Positions 1 through 11,469 of a stretch of DNA of 64,000 bases are shown piece by piece. The translations under genes and the position numbers were made by a program. The notes below the pieces were generated by a model that saw nothing but the letters and a program-made list of their open reading frames with translations, had not been told where the DNA came from and made no database searches. Every line of letters starts with the position of its first letter. Within the stretch, counting starts at the first letter, position 1. This DNA comes from Cocos nucifera (Eukaryota; Streptophyta; Magnoliopsida; Arecales; Arecaceae), in assembly GCA_006176705.1 (NCBI GenBank), contig QRFJ01000022.1, positions 2,941,161 to 3,005,160 on the forward strand. Reading direction: 5' to 3'.

Positions 1-298
1 CAGTCTTGCTATACCTGCATATGCCCATACATTCAGTAGTAATTCATATCCTCAGCTTAGTTTTAAGTATCACCTATTTTAATTACACCTCAACAAGGGG
101 TTAAGGGAGGAAGAACCTAGGCATTCCTATAGACAAGGCAATTTTAAACTTAGTCAATAGTGGCTGGGCAGAGGATATTCTAGTTTAACTATATCTGGGT
201 TCTATTAGGGAAGAGTTCTGTTAATTTGGCAAACATGAAAATGCTTGTATTAGAAGTGAGAATGCTGCTGACAGAGGAAATTGGAACCTTACGCATAG

Positions 299-880
299 AA
301 TGACGGTATACAAGCAGACAAAAATGAGAATATGTCTACTGAGTTTCCCATTGCTTATTTGCAGCCCTCGCGCCAGTCTTTGGATGGCTATAAGCATGTT
401 GTAGATGTGGAATATTGTCCCCCAGTACCGTCTGAGGGTCCTCATTTTCCTGCAAAAGCAGCCAAGGCAAAGGAAGCTGCCCAAATTGCATCGAACACAC
501 AAACTACAGCGGAATATTATGATATGATGGAAGGCATGTTCTTTCTGGTCTTGGCAACAGTTACAATATCCAAGTAATAATTAACTATTTTTCGCTATTT
601 CAATCCACTGCATCATTTGATAATTTGAAATGAAAACAGAGCAAATGATACGTGGCTTGCAAAGGGTTGGACGGAAGAAAGTTGATGTCAGTTTTCACTC
701 AGCATTTTGGCCCTTCTTTGCTCATAATAATATTCATGCATGATCCCACTTTTTTCTATTAGATTTTGTTTCGTATCCTTTCTTTTTGTCTTTAATTGAT
801 TCATTTGATGATCCAGGTTAAGAGAGAATGGCTTCACAATGCAGGAGCTGGTGTTATTGCTCACGTTGCAGACAGTTTAA
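299..880 (+). CDS. 3' exons of an unidentified protein-coding gene (partial)
   Basis: Two coding-looking pieces are seen. The first is open from about 299 to 573, after a possible acceptor at 297-298. It reads as a hydrophilic Pro/Ala/Lys-rich stretch (including EYCPPVPSEGPHFPA and AKAAKAKEAAQIAS), then Tyr/Met-rich residues and a short hydrophobic run. A GTAATA donor follows at 574. A clean acceptor (GATCCAG) ends at 816. Joining 573 to 817 keeps the frame and ends at TAA 878-880, with a hydrophobic tail containing MQELVLLLTLQTV. In another frame the second piece reads KREWLHNAGAGVIAHV and runs to a TAG near 907, so the true joint is uncertain. I do not recognise the family. Upstream exons would lie before the window. 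Transcript data would settle the boundaries. Confidence 0.4.
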
Positions 881-907
881 AGCAACAGGAATCTCATACA
901 TTTTTGG

Positions 908-3050
908 CAGCAAACCTATAGGTATCCAAAATTATGTTCTATTGTAACATAACTACAGAACTGATGAAATAAAATCATTTAATATATATGGTACATTATA
1001 TATATATATATATATGTGCTGCTGCTTGTCGAATTATTAGTTTTTGCAGGAATGGATGGTTATTTTTTGAATGTATTTCTGCTGTGTCAGAGAAAATGGG
1101 ATACTTAAGATGACCTGATTCTAACTGGATCATTTCATATGGCAATTGTTGTCAAAAACATCCAATTTCTTTGCTTGACAGACTAAGGATCACAATGTCC
1201 ATAAGTAGATAACTCCTTTTTAGCAGAGTCTAGAATATACGTGATACAGTCTCTTGTTTGATTACAAGCACTCAGTTTTCTCTAGGAGATCAACTATCCT
1301 GTCCAAGTTTATTCCAGGAATGCATTGATGGGCAAGTATTTAGTTAATATAATGCAAGTTAGCAGTGTTTGAAGCTTTCCTATAGGCATGCACTAGAAAG
1401 CATATTCTTTTCTGAACAGACCTTCCATTGCTGGGACTAAAGAACAAGAAACGATCAGTTTCTTCTGGATAGCAATTAATGGAGGCATTCTGTGTGATAG
1501 ACAGCGTTCTCGCAAGATTCGAAGACTATATTCCCAACCTTTGTCATGTGTTGTACATGCCTATCGCAAGTTTTGCGCTTCTTTGGTGTGATTGATGTTA
1601 CATTGGATATTTTGATATTATTGCATGGAGTAGTAGCTGTTTGTGTTTGGTCTCTTGTTTATATTGTCTAGAATGAAATAGGATAAAATCCTCATTTCGA
1701 AAAGATGCCGGCTGGTGCAGTTCGTGCATCATGATTAGGACCGTCTGATGCTAGGTTATTTCAAGTGTGCAGATGTACTTTTTCAGTCTAAGCAATTATG
1801 GTTTTTGACAGTAAAATGTAGATTTGAATGGAGCGGCCAAGGAAAAGCCATTTTAATCCAGTTGGGCCTATAAACATAAATCACTAAATCTCTCTAAAAT
1901 TTGTTATGGTTATATGCATGTTGAAAGGGGTTAAAATGGTTTTAGACAAGCAGTGTTGTTTATGCTCCTTGGGGACACATAGGTTACACCAACTTATAAA
2001 TCTCAGACAGAATTCATGCCATTAGTCTACGTTCATAACCATCTGAGCAGAATTCCACGCAACTGAACCTGAGTGGTTTGCCACATAGGTGGCCATCCAG
2101 CCAATTGCCCTATATGAAAGGTTTTAGAATGGTAATGGTCCTCTATCGAGCATCCTCAAGAACAGGGCGAGAGAAGAGTGCTCTAGTCAACCACCCAATC
2201 AAAGTCTCTTGAGTCCCCCTCTAGCATAATTACATGGGGCTTTCGAGATTGTAACGGCATAATTCAAGCCCTACCATGCAGATCTCACCTCTGCCAGTGA
2301 AATGGGAACATCATAAAGATGAACTACTCTGGCTGCCACCAGGGATCATAGTCTCATTTTCAACATTTAGACGACCTTATTTATCACCCGCTGCAGCTCA
2401 TTATCGCCTAAGTCAGGTCCTAGATGGCCATGTCAAAACCCTCAAGCAAGTATCGTCTCCTCCCAAAGTCTTCGTTCCAACACCTCAAGCTGCCTATCGA
2501 AGCGTGTAAAATTTGAGGTATCAAGCACTTGCCCATACAAATATCTGCATATGAAATCTTGCTCGTTATCATCTTGGTCGATATAAAGGGGTGTACTCCA
2601 AGATATTAGAATGTGGCATTCAAGGTTTACAAATTTCAATCAAAGATTTGATTACTTAATAACTAAAGCCGCTGCCTTAAAACTTTAGGCGGCAGCTTAT
2701 TTGGGTTCTCTTCAAGGTTGGGAAAGCATCAACACGGTTTAAAAGATAAGAACCTACTTTCTTATTAATTAATATAGCTTGAAGTAATTATCGCTATTGA
2801 TTTTAATACGTACTTTCATTTTTTTTTTTTTTTGATGGTAGAAACCGTTGAGTTGGTGTCTTAAATTGAATATCTTAGATCCGATATCATGTCGATGCTA
2901 GTCATATGCAAACCTTTGTAAATTGAGTTGATCCGACCTAAATTAGATGTGTATAGCTTTCCAAAGGAAAATATTTTTCCAGCTTGACTCCGCACCGTAC
3001 CTTTTCTGCCAATCCTGGATCCTACGGTAGGAAATGCTTATCGTATAGCC
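908..3050. other. Intergenic stretch; 3' flank of upstream gene and distal promoter of the 14-3-3 gene
   Basis: No gene is supported here. There is a (TA)n tract near 998-1014. The stretch 1400-1800 is T-rich and could be 3'UTR of the upstream gene. Short open frames at 2276-2509 (plus) and 2442-2639 (minus) overlap and match nothing I recognise. A T-tract at 2818-2834 is followed by unique AT-rich sequence. The segment 2100-2650 has more balanced composition and might be a retroelement scrap. Confidence 0.4.
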
Positions 3051-3282
3051 TCTCAAAATCTCGTCGCAGCTGTCACATCCGTTAAATAAAAAATTTTCTC
3101 ACCCTTTTCTTTCTTTTCTCCGCTTTTCTTTCTTTCCTCCGCCCGGTCCCACCCCTTCGTCTCCTCTCTTCCTTCCACCTTTGCTGTTGAGCTGCCGAAG
3201 CGTGGCTGAAGGCGAGAAGAAGGCGGCGAGCGCGACGAGGCGAGAGAAGAGGGAGAAAAAGGGAAATCGTATCGGATCTCCG
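3051..3282 (+). promoter_or_regulatory. Probable core promoter and CT/GA-rich 5' leader of the 14-3-3 gene
   Basis: Immediately upstream of the 14-3-3 start lies an AT-rich patch (GTTAAATAAAAAATTTT near 3081). It is followed by a pyrimidine-rich tract at 3095-3180 and a purine-rich leader at 3205-3270. This TATA-like patch followed by a CT-rich leader is common in plant housekeeping genes. The transcription start is not determined. Placement is inference from composition and position. Confidence 0.35.
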
Positions 3283-6200
3283 ATGGCATCGCAGAAGGAG
3301 CGCGAGAACTACATCTACGTCGCCAAGCTCGCCGAGCAGGCCGAGCGCTACGATGGTAGGGTTTCGTCTACGTTCCCCAGATCCCGAAACTCTAGGGTTT
3401 CTATCCTCCTATCGGGCTACGAATTAGGGTTCTGGGCCTTTTCTGTGGTGTAGAGATGGTGGAATCGATGAAGAAGGTGGCGAAGCTCGACGTGGAGCTG
3501 ACCGTGGAGGAGAGGAACCTGCTCTCCGTGGGTTACAAGAACGTGATCGGTGCGAGGAGGGCGTCTTGGAGGATCCTTTCCTCGATCGAGCAGAAGGAGG
3601 AGGCGAGGGGGAACGAGCATCACGTTAAGAGGATCCGGGAGTACCGACAGAAGGTGGAGTCGGAGCTCTCCAACATCTGCAACGACATCATGACCGTGAT
3701 CGACGAGCATCTCATCCCGTCGTCTTCTTCTGGGGAGTCCTCCGTGTTTTACTACAAGATGTGAGTCAGATCTGAGAACTTTTGCTGGGATTCTGGTCGA
3801 TCTTTCGGGGTTTTGGGGTGTTGAGTTCTTCCTTTTTGGTTTACTTGCAGGAAGGGAGATTACTATCGTTACCTGGCAGAGTTCAAGAATGGGAGTGAGA
3901 GAAAAGAGGCTGCAGAACAATCTCTCAAGGCCTATCAGGTCAAAGATTTAACTTTTCTCAAGTTTGGTATTTTAGATATTGATTGTCGATCATTAATATT
4001 TTTCTTCTTCTTCTTTTTTCATTTTGTTTTCCTACTTTTAGAGTATGATGACTCGGCATCTTCATGATATAACTAACTTTGAACCTGTATTGTCTACTTG
4101 TGGTAGTAGAGGTCTATCTCTTCTCCTTTGCTTATGCCACCCAATAAAGTTGCAATTTGTCACGAATTTGGAAAAACAAGTATATCATTTCTTTAAACAA
4201 GCAGATTTACAACTTTTAAAGTAAAGGAGGTACTTCATAAAAGGGAACAAAAAGATGCAAATTGAATTGTCAGTAGAGTTATATAGTAGCAGCCATTGCT
4301 TGGTGCAAGGGTAAGGGCTTGCGCTGACAAGTGGAATGACACTGGTTTGAGTCCTAAGGCAGCCACTTTGTGTTAAAAAAATAATAAAAATAACGGAAGG
4401 TTAGGTCTGTCCCCAGTTTGGCCCTCCAAGGACCTTAGACTTTTGCAGTTGGGCTTTAAGATCACTGCTGGATTTAGGTACTAGTTAGTGCTGGTAAAGT
4501 CTTCAGATGTATTTTCTTTTGAAATGAGGTCCTCAGTAATGAGACATCAAGACTCACAGAATAAATCTTAAATTAAGACTGAACTATATTCATTGAAGTA
4601 TTACGAAGTAGGATGAAATTAATTCTATTAATATCCAGATTTTTTTATGTATATATTGGAAGTTGGGGCTTCATTCTATGATTTGTTCTGTAGGGATCTA
4701 ATCACTCCAATCCATCTTTTATTCATAGTTACAAGTTACCATGACATAATAGATACATGATCCAACATTTTGAGAAAAGGAGGGATTCTCAATCATGGTA
4801 AAATCAATAGAGAAAAAAAAGCAGGCTATCGGAATGGAACCAATGACCATCGCATTACAAATGCGATTCTTTAACCTCTAAGCTAAGCGAGCTGACACAA
4901 CGGAAATAGAAATAGTGTATTAGGAATTCAGGAAACTACTGGATCTTAGCTTAGCTATTAGATTGTCATTATTAAGTGTTGCTTTGGGTGGATGGGTTGT
5001 CTAGAAGTGATGTAAGTATTAACATGAAATGAAAATTTCTTGGTCACATTTGATAAATTTAATAGGAGGTGATTTGATACCTCTCTAAAAGACAATAGTT
5101 TTACTATTATCCCCAAATTTCTAGTTGATAGAATGTTGGAGAGGCATTATAGTTGTGAATACTGAATAATAGATCAAAATACTTCAATGTCTGGTCGCAT
5201 GACAGTAAGGTAGATGAGGCCTCTGGGCATGCTTGAATATTTATGGATTCGTAGGGGTCTGTTCGCCCTACTTAGTTGACTGACAATGACAAAGGCTTGC
5301 GATTGCCCAAATATGGCGGGTCTTATATATCTATGGATGCATAACAATGACAAAATCATTGTGTCAAGTAGAGTTCATGTACAGAATGAGCATTTTTCTA
5401 ATTGTTGATATAACTTTTAGTCACCATCTATTGGTTTTATTGCTGTTGTATTTTTGCATGGGTGTGAGATAATTACAAAGGCACCGGAATTGAGTTTAAC
5501 AGTGAAGTACTTTTGAAGGTAAATGCTCTTGATTTCTTTTATTTTAAGTGTACCAATGAGAACTAGTTTAAAACTAGATGTACTGAATTATTTGATTTAT
5601 GGTGAGAACAGAAAGAGCCCTCTGAAATTTTTAAATCATAAAAATTATACTTATGTAACTGTTGGTTCACAAGAACTTGAGTTCCCTTATCAAAATTTAG
5701 ACTGAGCTTGTAATGCCATTAGTTCTTTATAGTGACACCGAACAAGACTTCATACTTATATAGAGACTTAGACTTAAAGCGATTTAAGTATATAAGAGTT
5801 GTGCTTTATTATTATTTTCTTGCTATTTCTCTTATGAAATTATAATCTTAGTGAGTTGTTATTTATTGTTTAGCAGAATGACCCCCAAGATTTGTTAACC
5901 AATCCTATTCCTATGTTTCACCTTGTTGACTCTAACCTGACAAGGGTTTTTTTATCATCTAGATCCAACCTCCATTATTTATTTTTTCATAGGGATTATG
6001 TCATGCCATTTTGGACTAGGGTCCTAAACAAGAACATCACAAGATATAATTTGAATATCTTCTCTATATTTTTTTTGATATACTGCTCAACATTATTGAC
6101 TAGATCATTTTGAAAAACATGAGCCAGTATTTAGAAGTTGGAATTTTCTTGATTATGTTTTCCCATGATTTTTCAAAAGGTACTTGGGCACTTTAAACCA

Positions 6201-9200
6201 AGTTGTATAAAATTCAATTGGTTAATATTTGCTCTTTTTGAACAAAGAAACTAGATTTTTTTCCTTGTATATGCTCTCTAATTTGGGTATGCTTGTTGTT
6301 AAAAGGGCCTGCATTGTTTATTGGTTACCCTGGGGAAATTTTGAAAAAAAAAAAAAAAAAAAAAACGATTGTCTGTTTATCGATTGGTGTTTCTCTATAT
6401 ATGGCTCTATTGTAAGTCTATTAAAAATTGAGTTCCTGAATAAAATCTCTTTAAAGAGCTAAATCTTGACAATGTAATACTAGATGGAAGGAGGGATATT
6501 CATGATGGCACTAAGCAAGAACTCGACTTGAATGCTAATGTAATATTGAGACAAATAGTCATTATGGTTAGGAAGTGTTTTAGAAACTGATACCCTGGCA
6601 GTCAATTTTTACATGCAAAAAATGTTATGTTTTGCCATGTTTTAGCTCATTTTAGAACATTTGATACTTAACAAGGTTGTCATGAATACAAGATTATGAT
6701 GTGATTTTCCTCCAATTGATAAATATCATGCTTTACCTTATGTCAGGGTTACAACAGTGTGTGATCTGCTAACATTTCTGTTATGCATGTATTGAACAAA
6801 TATTCTCTGGAGGGCACTGATGTGGCGCTTGTCCACTGTTGTCTCTGCTTAAAAAGGTGAACAGCATCCAAAAGGACTGCAGCTTTTCATAAAGCTATTG
6901 AAGTTGTCTTAATTGAACACAAATTGAGTTCATTATAAGTGCTTCCTGCTGTTCTTTTTTTCTAGTTTTGAACATGTTCTCGATTTTTAATAGCAAATAA
7001 TTATGGAGTAGTTTTAGTTGATTAATGTGTCATCATTGTGCTTAAATTTGCAACCTGTTTGGTAAGTCCAGTTCTATATCTTTATTTTTTTAATTAATTT
7101 GTCTTATGTTTGCTCTATAAATGGATGCTGTCCTTTGTTTTGTATTACAATGATGTCACCAGAAAGCACTAATCCGCTTGTCTGCTGATTCTTAATTTGT
7201 ACAGGTGGCTACCAGTACAGCTGAGGCAGATCTGTCCCCCACACACCCAATTCGTCTGGGTTTGGCATTGAATTTCTCTGTCTTTTATTATGAGATTATG
7301 AACTCACCTGAAAGGTATGGGTTATCTAACCAGAAGTTAAATTATGGTGCATGTTTTATATCCTATTAGCACCAGAGATTGATGGTACTTCAACTAGCAT
7401 TCCAGGGCCTGCCACCTTGCCAAGCAAGCTTTTGATGAGGCCATCTCTGAGCTTGATACACTGAGTGAGGAATCTTACAAAGATAGCACGTTGATTATGC
7501 AACTTTTGAGGGACAATCTCACCTTGTGGACCTCTGACATTCCAGAGGATGGAGGTAATAGCAATTTTGTTGCGGGGACTGTGGTCCTTGCAGGTTCTTA
7601 GTTTTTCGATGAGTACGATGAAGACATAACTTTATTTTAGTATCCTAGCTTGTTGCTGGACATTATGGTTATGGTAGCATCTTGCTGCGACATCTGAGGA
7701 CAGACAAAATTCTGCACAAGCTTCAAGCATGTTTGCCTTGCTTTGTTTTCCTAGATAAACTTTTTTTATTTGGAAGTTATTTGACTAAATTTTCAAATTT
7801 AGTGCGATGGTTGGATATCAACATGCTGCTTGGGATTTTGGTGATCTTTTTTCAGACTCCAAAACCTTTCTCTTTTGAGTTGAATGCATATATTTTGGTC
7901 AGTTCATGGTGGCTATGATTTTTTTTTTTTTTTTTTTTTTTTGAATGCTGCCTATATTTTTCATTTATTCTATTTTGGGTCCATAAATTTATTCACTAGG
8001 CCAGTTATGATGCTAGCCAATGGTGTAGATTCAGTTTTGAGTCTCAAAGCTGCAGTAACTATTTGGTTGGCTGTTTTCATGGTCACTGAAATAGAAAAAG
8101 AGATCAGAACAAGCGACTCCATGAATTGAAAATTAATAAATAAACATAATAATACATTCTTATGTTCCTTTTTAAATTGTGAGGCCTCTGGACCTGTCTT
8201 TTCTATACCAGAACCCAATGAACCACTTTTGGGTCAGTCATCACCCTAAATACTAGCCTGTATTTTTGAATTGAGTATGAGGCTGATGGAAATCTAAGAG
8301 AGCTAGAAGACTTAAGAAACTCTAGGCTTAATCTTGGTTGTCAGTTTGCTGTATTTTCCATTTCTTTCTGGTTATTTAGTTTTAGTTGGTTAGTTTCAAT
8401 CTAAGGCAGGGCTTAAAAGATCTTAGTTTTTATTTGATGACTTGATAAGGATAAGGCTGATTACTTTAGCAAATACAATTTCTGTTTATGGCACTGTTCT
8501 TGCTACAATAATCATGAACAGTGATCGTGCCTTATGGGATTACAAAATTTGTTAGGGTTTCTTTTCTTCATAAATCTGGGTCCTAGAGTTTTATGCAACA
8601 GAGTGTGATGATTGATTATTAAAGGATGTAAGTGAAGTCTTTGGTTTCATATGGTGGTGTGATCTTGCAGCAGAGGTGTGAGGCTTTCAAACTCTGAGTG
8701 TGATTCCTAGGCCCTTGAGTGAGTCTAGTATTGTTGTGTTTCTTCCTTTTACTTTCAACTTCTGTTTTTTGATTCTGTAATCTTCTATTCTTCTTAACCT
8801 GTTTTGCTCCCTTCTCTTTTGTTCTTCTCTCTTATTGATTTTTCTCTTGAGTTTCGCTTCCCATAGGTTTTTTCTTTTGGTTATATCAATATGAAATTTT
8901 TGCCAGAAAATACCAGCAAACTCTTCATTTCGGCTATTCAATTGCATAAAACTCTAACAACATTCAGACACTAAAATACTAAAAACCTAAGGTTAGATTA
9001 TAGTCAACCGTTGTCTATTTTCTTCAAGAATGTGGTCTTTCTGATTCAGTTTTATTGGAAACTCTGGTCTTATCTTGAAATTGTAGTAATCTATAGGTTT
9101 CAGCCCTTTTTCTAAACCCTAATGTGTCCTCTTCCATTGACCATCCTACATCAATGTGGTACCTTCCTTACACTGTCTGTTGTCACCATATATCTTTCCA

Positions 9201-11049
9201 AAAGATTTTGTATTGGTCACCAATGTTTTTAAAACCGGACCAGATCAGCCGGTGCGATTGGTTGAATTGGGACCCAGTCATTCAGTCTGGTTCAAAAGAA
9301 TTTTTTAAGGTGATCAAAACTCGGTCAAACCTGGAAGAACCAGACAAACAGGTCATACCAGACTGGTTTGGTTTGATTTGACCCTTTTTAACTCAAATTT
9401 TTTCTTCGGTTCTTCGGAATGAAACCTTGTCTTCCTCTGTTTTCTTCTTCTTCGGTTCTTCCCTCTAGTCTCTGGTCTCCATCGGCCTCCCTCTCTGATT
9501 GTCTTTTCTTCGACCACTGATTGCAACGGAGGTGGCGGACGCAGGTGGGGATGAGGCTGGACCTCCCTCTCCCTCCTCAGCCTCCATCAGGATCAGAGCC
9601 AGAATCTGGCAAGGTGCTTGCGGATCTCCTTGAGGGAGGCGACGGGCCGGGTTTGGGGGAGGAGAGGGGAGGTGGTGGAGGGGGGTCGGTGGGGATCCAG
9701 CCGGGATGTGAGCCGCTTCTTGATGTTTGCTGAATAAAGAGGAATAGGGCAGAGAGTGGGGAGGAGAGTCTTCATTCTTGCCACCATTGGAGTCCACTGA
9801 AGGCGGTGGAGGAGGAGAAGAGGAGGAAGAAGGGAAGCATCAGAGGGATGGGAGGGGGGTTAGGGTGGAGGTTGCTGTGGCTGTGGTGACAGAGCAGATG
9901 GAGTTCTGCATCTTGATGGTGCAGCTGAGTCTGAATTTTTTTTTCCTTTTTTAAGAATTTTTTGGAAGACCGGTATGTGGTATTGATGCAAGAAAAGGGG
10001 ATTTCTTCATGCCCTCGGAGAAGAGAGGAGAGCAGAGTAGACAAATGGCTGCTGCAGTCTGAGGTGTCTTCAAGGCGGTCAGAGTGAAAGGCATCAAAGA
10101 TTTCGTCAAAGAACTTCGATAAGAGGGCTAGATGAACTGGATGGGAATTTATTGCAAACAAAAAAAAAAAAAAAAGGTTTTGTTAAAAATGATTATGATG
10201 TCATAATGATGTCTTGCTGGCATCATGGTTGGACCGGTCAACTTGGGTATGGGACAGCTTGCCAGTTTGCTGACTGGTCCAGTTTTAAAAACATTGTTTG
10301 CCACGATGTTATTAGGGAGTATTTTGCTGTGTAGGTGGATTATCTTGTACTTGTGCTTTTTTGGTTGGGAGATTGGCAATCTTTACCTTGCAATGACTGC
10401 AATTTTTTTTTTTTTTTTTTTTTTTTATTGTGGAATGCAACTTTTTGTGGCAATCACCATTTTAGAAAGTTTTATGTTTTCCATGTTTCTAATTGAGCCA
10501 TCTCATTGTTGTGATGTGTTACCTTAGTGGGCTTTTGTTCAAAGCTTGTCAAAAAGTTGTTCTTTAGTGGGTTTAGCGGAGGAGGGGGTTTTAGTACACA
10601 AAAAGGGTTTCTTGAGGTACATACATCTTCATGGGAATATGCTGATTTTGATTTTTCCATTTCATTTCATGCTTCCTAGTAGGAGCCTAGCATGTTTCCA
10701 TCTGTATGCATCACAAAAGCAGTCTAGGGTGAAAAAACAAAATTACACAGCTTATGTGGAACATTTCCTCTACCCCCCCCACCCCCGAGCAAATGGATCT
10801 AGATTATTTCTTCAAAATGCAAGGTTCTGTTGTTCCTTTGATATCTGGAATTTGAGCCTGATATGTTTTTGACATTTTCTAGGATCTTTGAATCCGTAAA
10901 TTCAGTTTAAGCTAGTATGCTTATTATTATTTAGAATTTTCGATAATGTTCTTTGTCATGATGAGTGGTGTCATTCTCGGACTACAGCAGAAGATACGAG
11001 GGAGGGCACCGGGAAGGCTGGTGCAGCTGAGGACGCAGAGGTGGTTTAA
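3283..11049 (+). CDS. 14-3-3-like protein, epsilon group (GF14), six exons, 261 aa
   Basis: 14-3-3 proteins are dimeric cytosolic and nuclear adaptors that bind phosphoserine/threonine motifs and control enzymes, channels and signalling proteins. Coding exons are 3283-3355, 3454-3760, 3851-3938, 7205-7314, 7406-7554 and 10991-11049. All introns are GT-AG and the joined frame is open for 262 codons including the stop. Signature 1 (RNLLSVGYKNV) is at about residues 45-55 and signature 2 (YKDSTLIMQLLRDNLTLWTS) at 217-236. The phosphopeptide pocket is intact: Lys53, Arg60, Arg133 and Tyr134 match K49, R56, R127 and Y128 of animal zeta. The core LDVELTVEERNLLSVGYK, without the extra T-V of non-epsilon plant isoforms, places it in the epsilon group. 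The C-terminal tail is short and variable (EDTREGTGKAGAAEDAEVV). The start is the first ATG with family homology, giving MASQKERENYIYVAKL. Using a weak GT donor at 11041 would splice to 11173, where TGA follows at once and removes the last two residues. Introns 3 (3.3 kb) and 5 (3.4 kb) host insertions. Confidence 0.93.
4283..4460 (+). mobile_element. tRNA-derived SINE in intron 3 of the 14-3-3 gene
   Basis: The sequence has the two-part RNA polymerase III promoter of tRNA-derived SINEs. A box-A-like TTGGTGCAAGGG near 4299 is followed about 45 bp later by a box-B-like GGTTTGAGTCC near 4343, one mismatch from consensus. The downstream body (AGGTTAGGTCTGTCCCCAG, then CCCTCCAAGGACC) resembles the region following box B in plant SINEs. 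A/AT-rich runs sit at 4374-4395. Ends and target duplications were not defined. The element lies in the sense orientation of the host gene and is probably spliced out. Confidence 0.55.
4690..4980 (-). other. Probable chloroplast-DNA insertion (NUPT) around a trnT-UGU copy
   Basis: The tRNA-Thr(UGU) copy at 4820-4892 is flanked by sequence that looks like the plastid spacers around trnT. On the left is AAATCAATAGAGAAAAA next to the tRNA 3' end. On the right is CAGGAAACTACTGGATCTTA. The extent is judged by eye from memory of plastid spacers, so only the tRNA core is firm. It sits inside intron 3 of the 14-3-3 gene, as expected for a plastid-to-nucleus transfer and not for a functional tRNA locus. 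Confidence 0.5.
4820..4892 (-). pseudogene. trnT-UGU: Decayed chloroplast-type tRNA-Thr (UGU anticodon)
   Basis: On the minus strand the 73 nt reproduce plastid tRNA-Thr. The D-arm region is CTTAGCTTAGAGGTTA. The anticodon stem-loop ATCGCATTTGTAATGCGAT has anticodon TGT with perfect stem pairing. The T-arm-like stretch GGTTCCATTCC follows. Compared with the functional gene there are several changes: acceptor-stem mismatches, GAGCAT changed to AAGAAT between the D and anticodon arms, and GTTCGAT changed to GTTCCAT in the T loop. No CCA is encoded, as in plastid genes. It is therefore a nuclear pseudogene of plastid origin. Confidence 0.8.
9221..10296. mobile_element. Non-autonomous hAT-like inverted-repeat transposon in intron 5 of the 14-3-3 gene
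   Basis: The left end CAATGTTTTTAAAACCGGAC and the reverse complement of the right end CAATGTTTTTAAAACTGGAC form terminal inverted repeats of about 28 bp with one mismatch and one indel. Flanking 8-mers TTGGTCAC (9213-9220) and TTTGCCAC (10297-10304) agree at 6 of 8 positions, consistent with an old 8 bp target duplication. No transposase is encoded. The interior 9465-10130 is GC-rich and purine-rich and unlike the flanking intron. On the minus strand it has long open stretches (9465-9797 and 9772-10161), one containing HPVHLALLSKFFDEIFDAF, which may be captured host-gene exons. Confidence 0.75.
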
Positions 11050-11350
11050 CGTCTCTTTCTAAATTTTCGATATATTTTTGTGATTTAAGGGAATAATATT
11101 ATGAACTTTGGCTGAACTAGTTTAAATTACCCACGATTACCAGTCTAATTTCTGGGTAACAAATTTTTTCAGTGACTCAGACCGCTCAGGAGCCCTGCCC
11201 GGAGATAAGGATGACGACGCTTCTATTAGTGTCAGTGTGTTTTTATTATGGTTGCTGAAGAAAGTATCCAGCGTTCCTTCTTTTGTGTCTTTTAGTTGAT
11301 TTTAGCTTGACTTTTGTACTGAAATCCTATTTGGGATTTGTTTGGAAATT
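11050..11350 (+). other. Probable 3'UTR of the 14-3-3 gene, with a candidate 3'UTR intron
   Basis: Downstream of the stop there is a possible intron from a weak GT (11041) to a good acceptor, a T-run followed by CAG ending at 11172. The segment 11173-11240 is more GC-rich and exon-like. If this splice occurs, TGA 11173-11175 becomes the stop. The poly(A) site is not clear. Confidence 0.35.
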
Positions 11351-11438
11351 GTCGGTAGCATTTGCATCCTATCTCATTGATGTCATGCTCTGAAATAGAG
11401 ATTGATATTTAAGGTCTGACTACTTTTTTTTTTCTTTC

Positions 11439-11469
<31 letters not shown>

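Noticed and set aside
2276..2639. Overlapping small frames on both strands near 2.3-2.6 kb
   Set aside because: No recognised family, no splice structure, and the two frames overlap on opposite strands. Kept only as a note in the intergenic entry.
3417..3920. 167-codon minus-strand open frame
   Set aside because: It is the antisense shadow of 14-3-3 exons 2 and 3, whose sense frame is clearly conserved.
4820..4892. Functional nuclear tRNA-Thr gene
   Set aside because: The T loop and acceptor stem are mutated and the sequence is plastid-type, so it is called a pseudogene of plastid origin.
8687..8947. Lys/Arg-rich 86-codon minus-strand frame in intron 5 of the 14-3-3 gene
   Set aside because: Low-complexity composition from a CT-rich intron stretch, with no homology seen.
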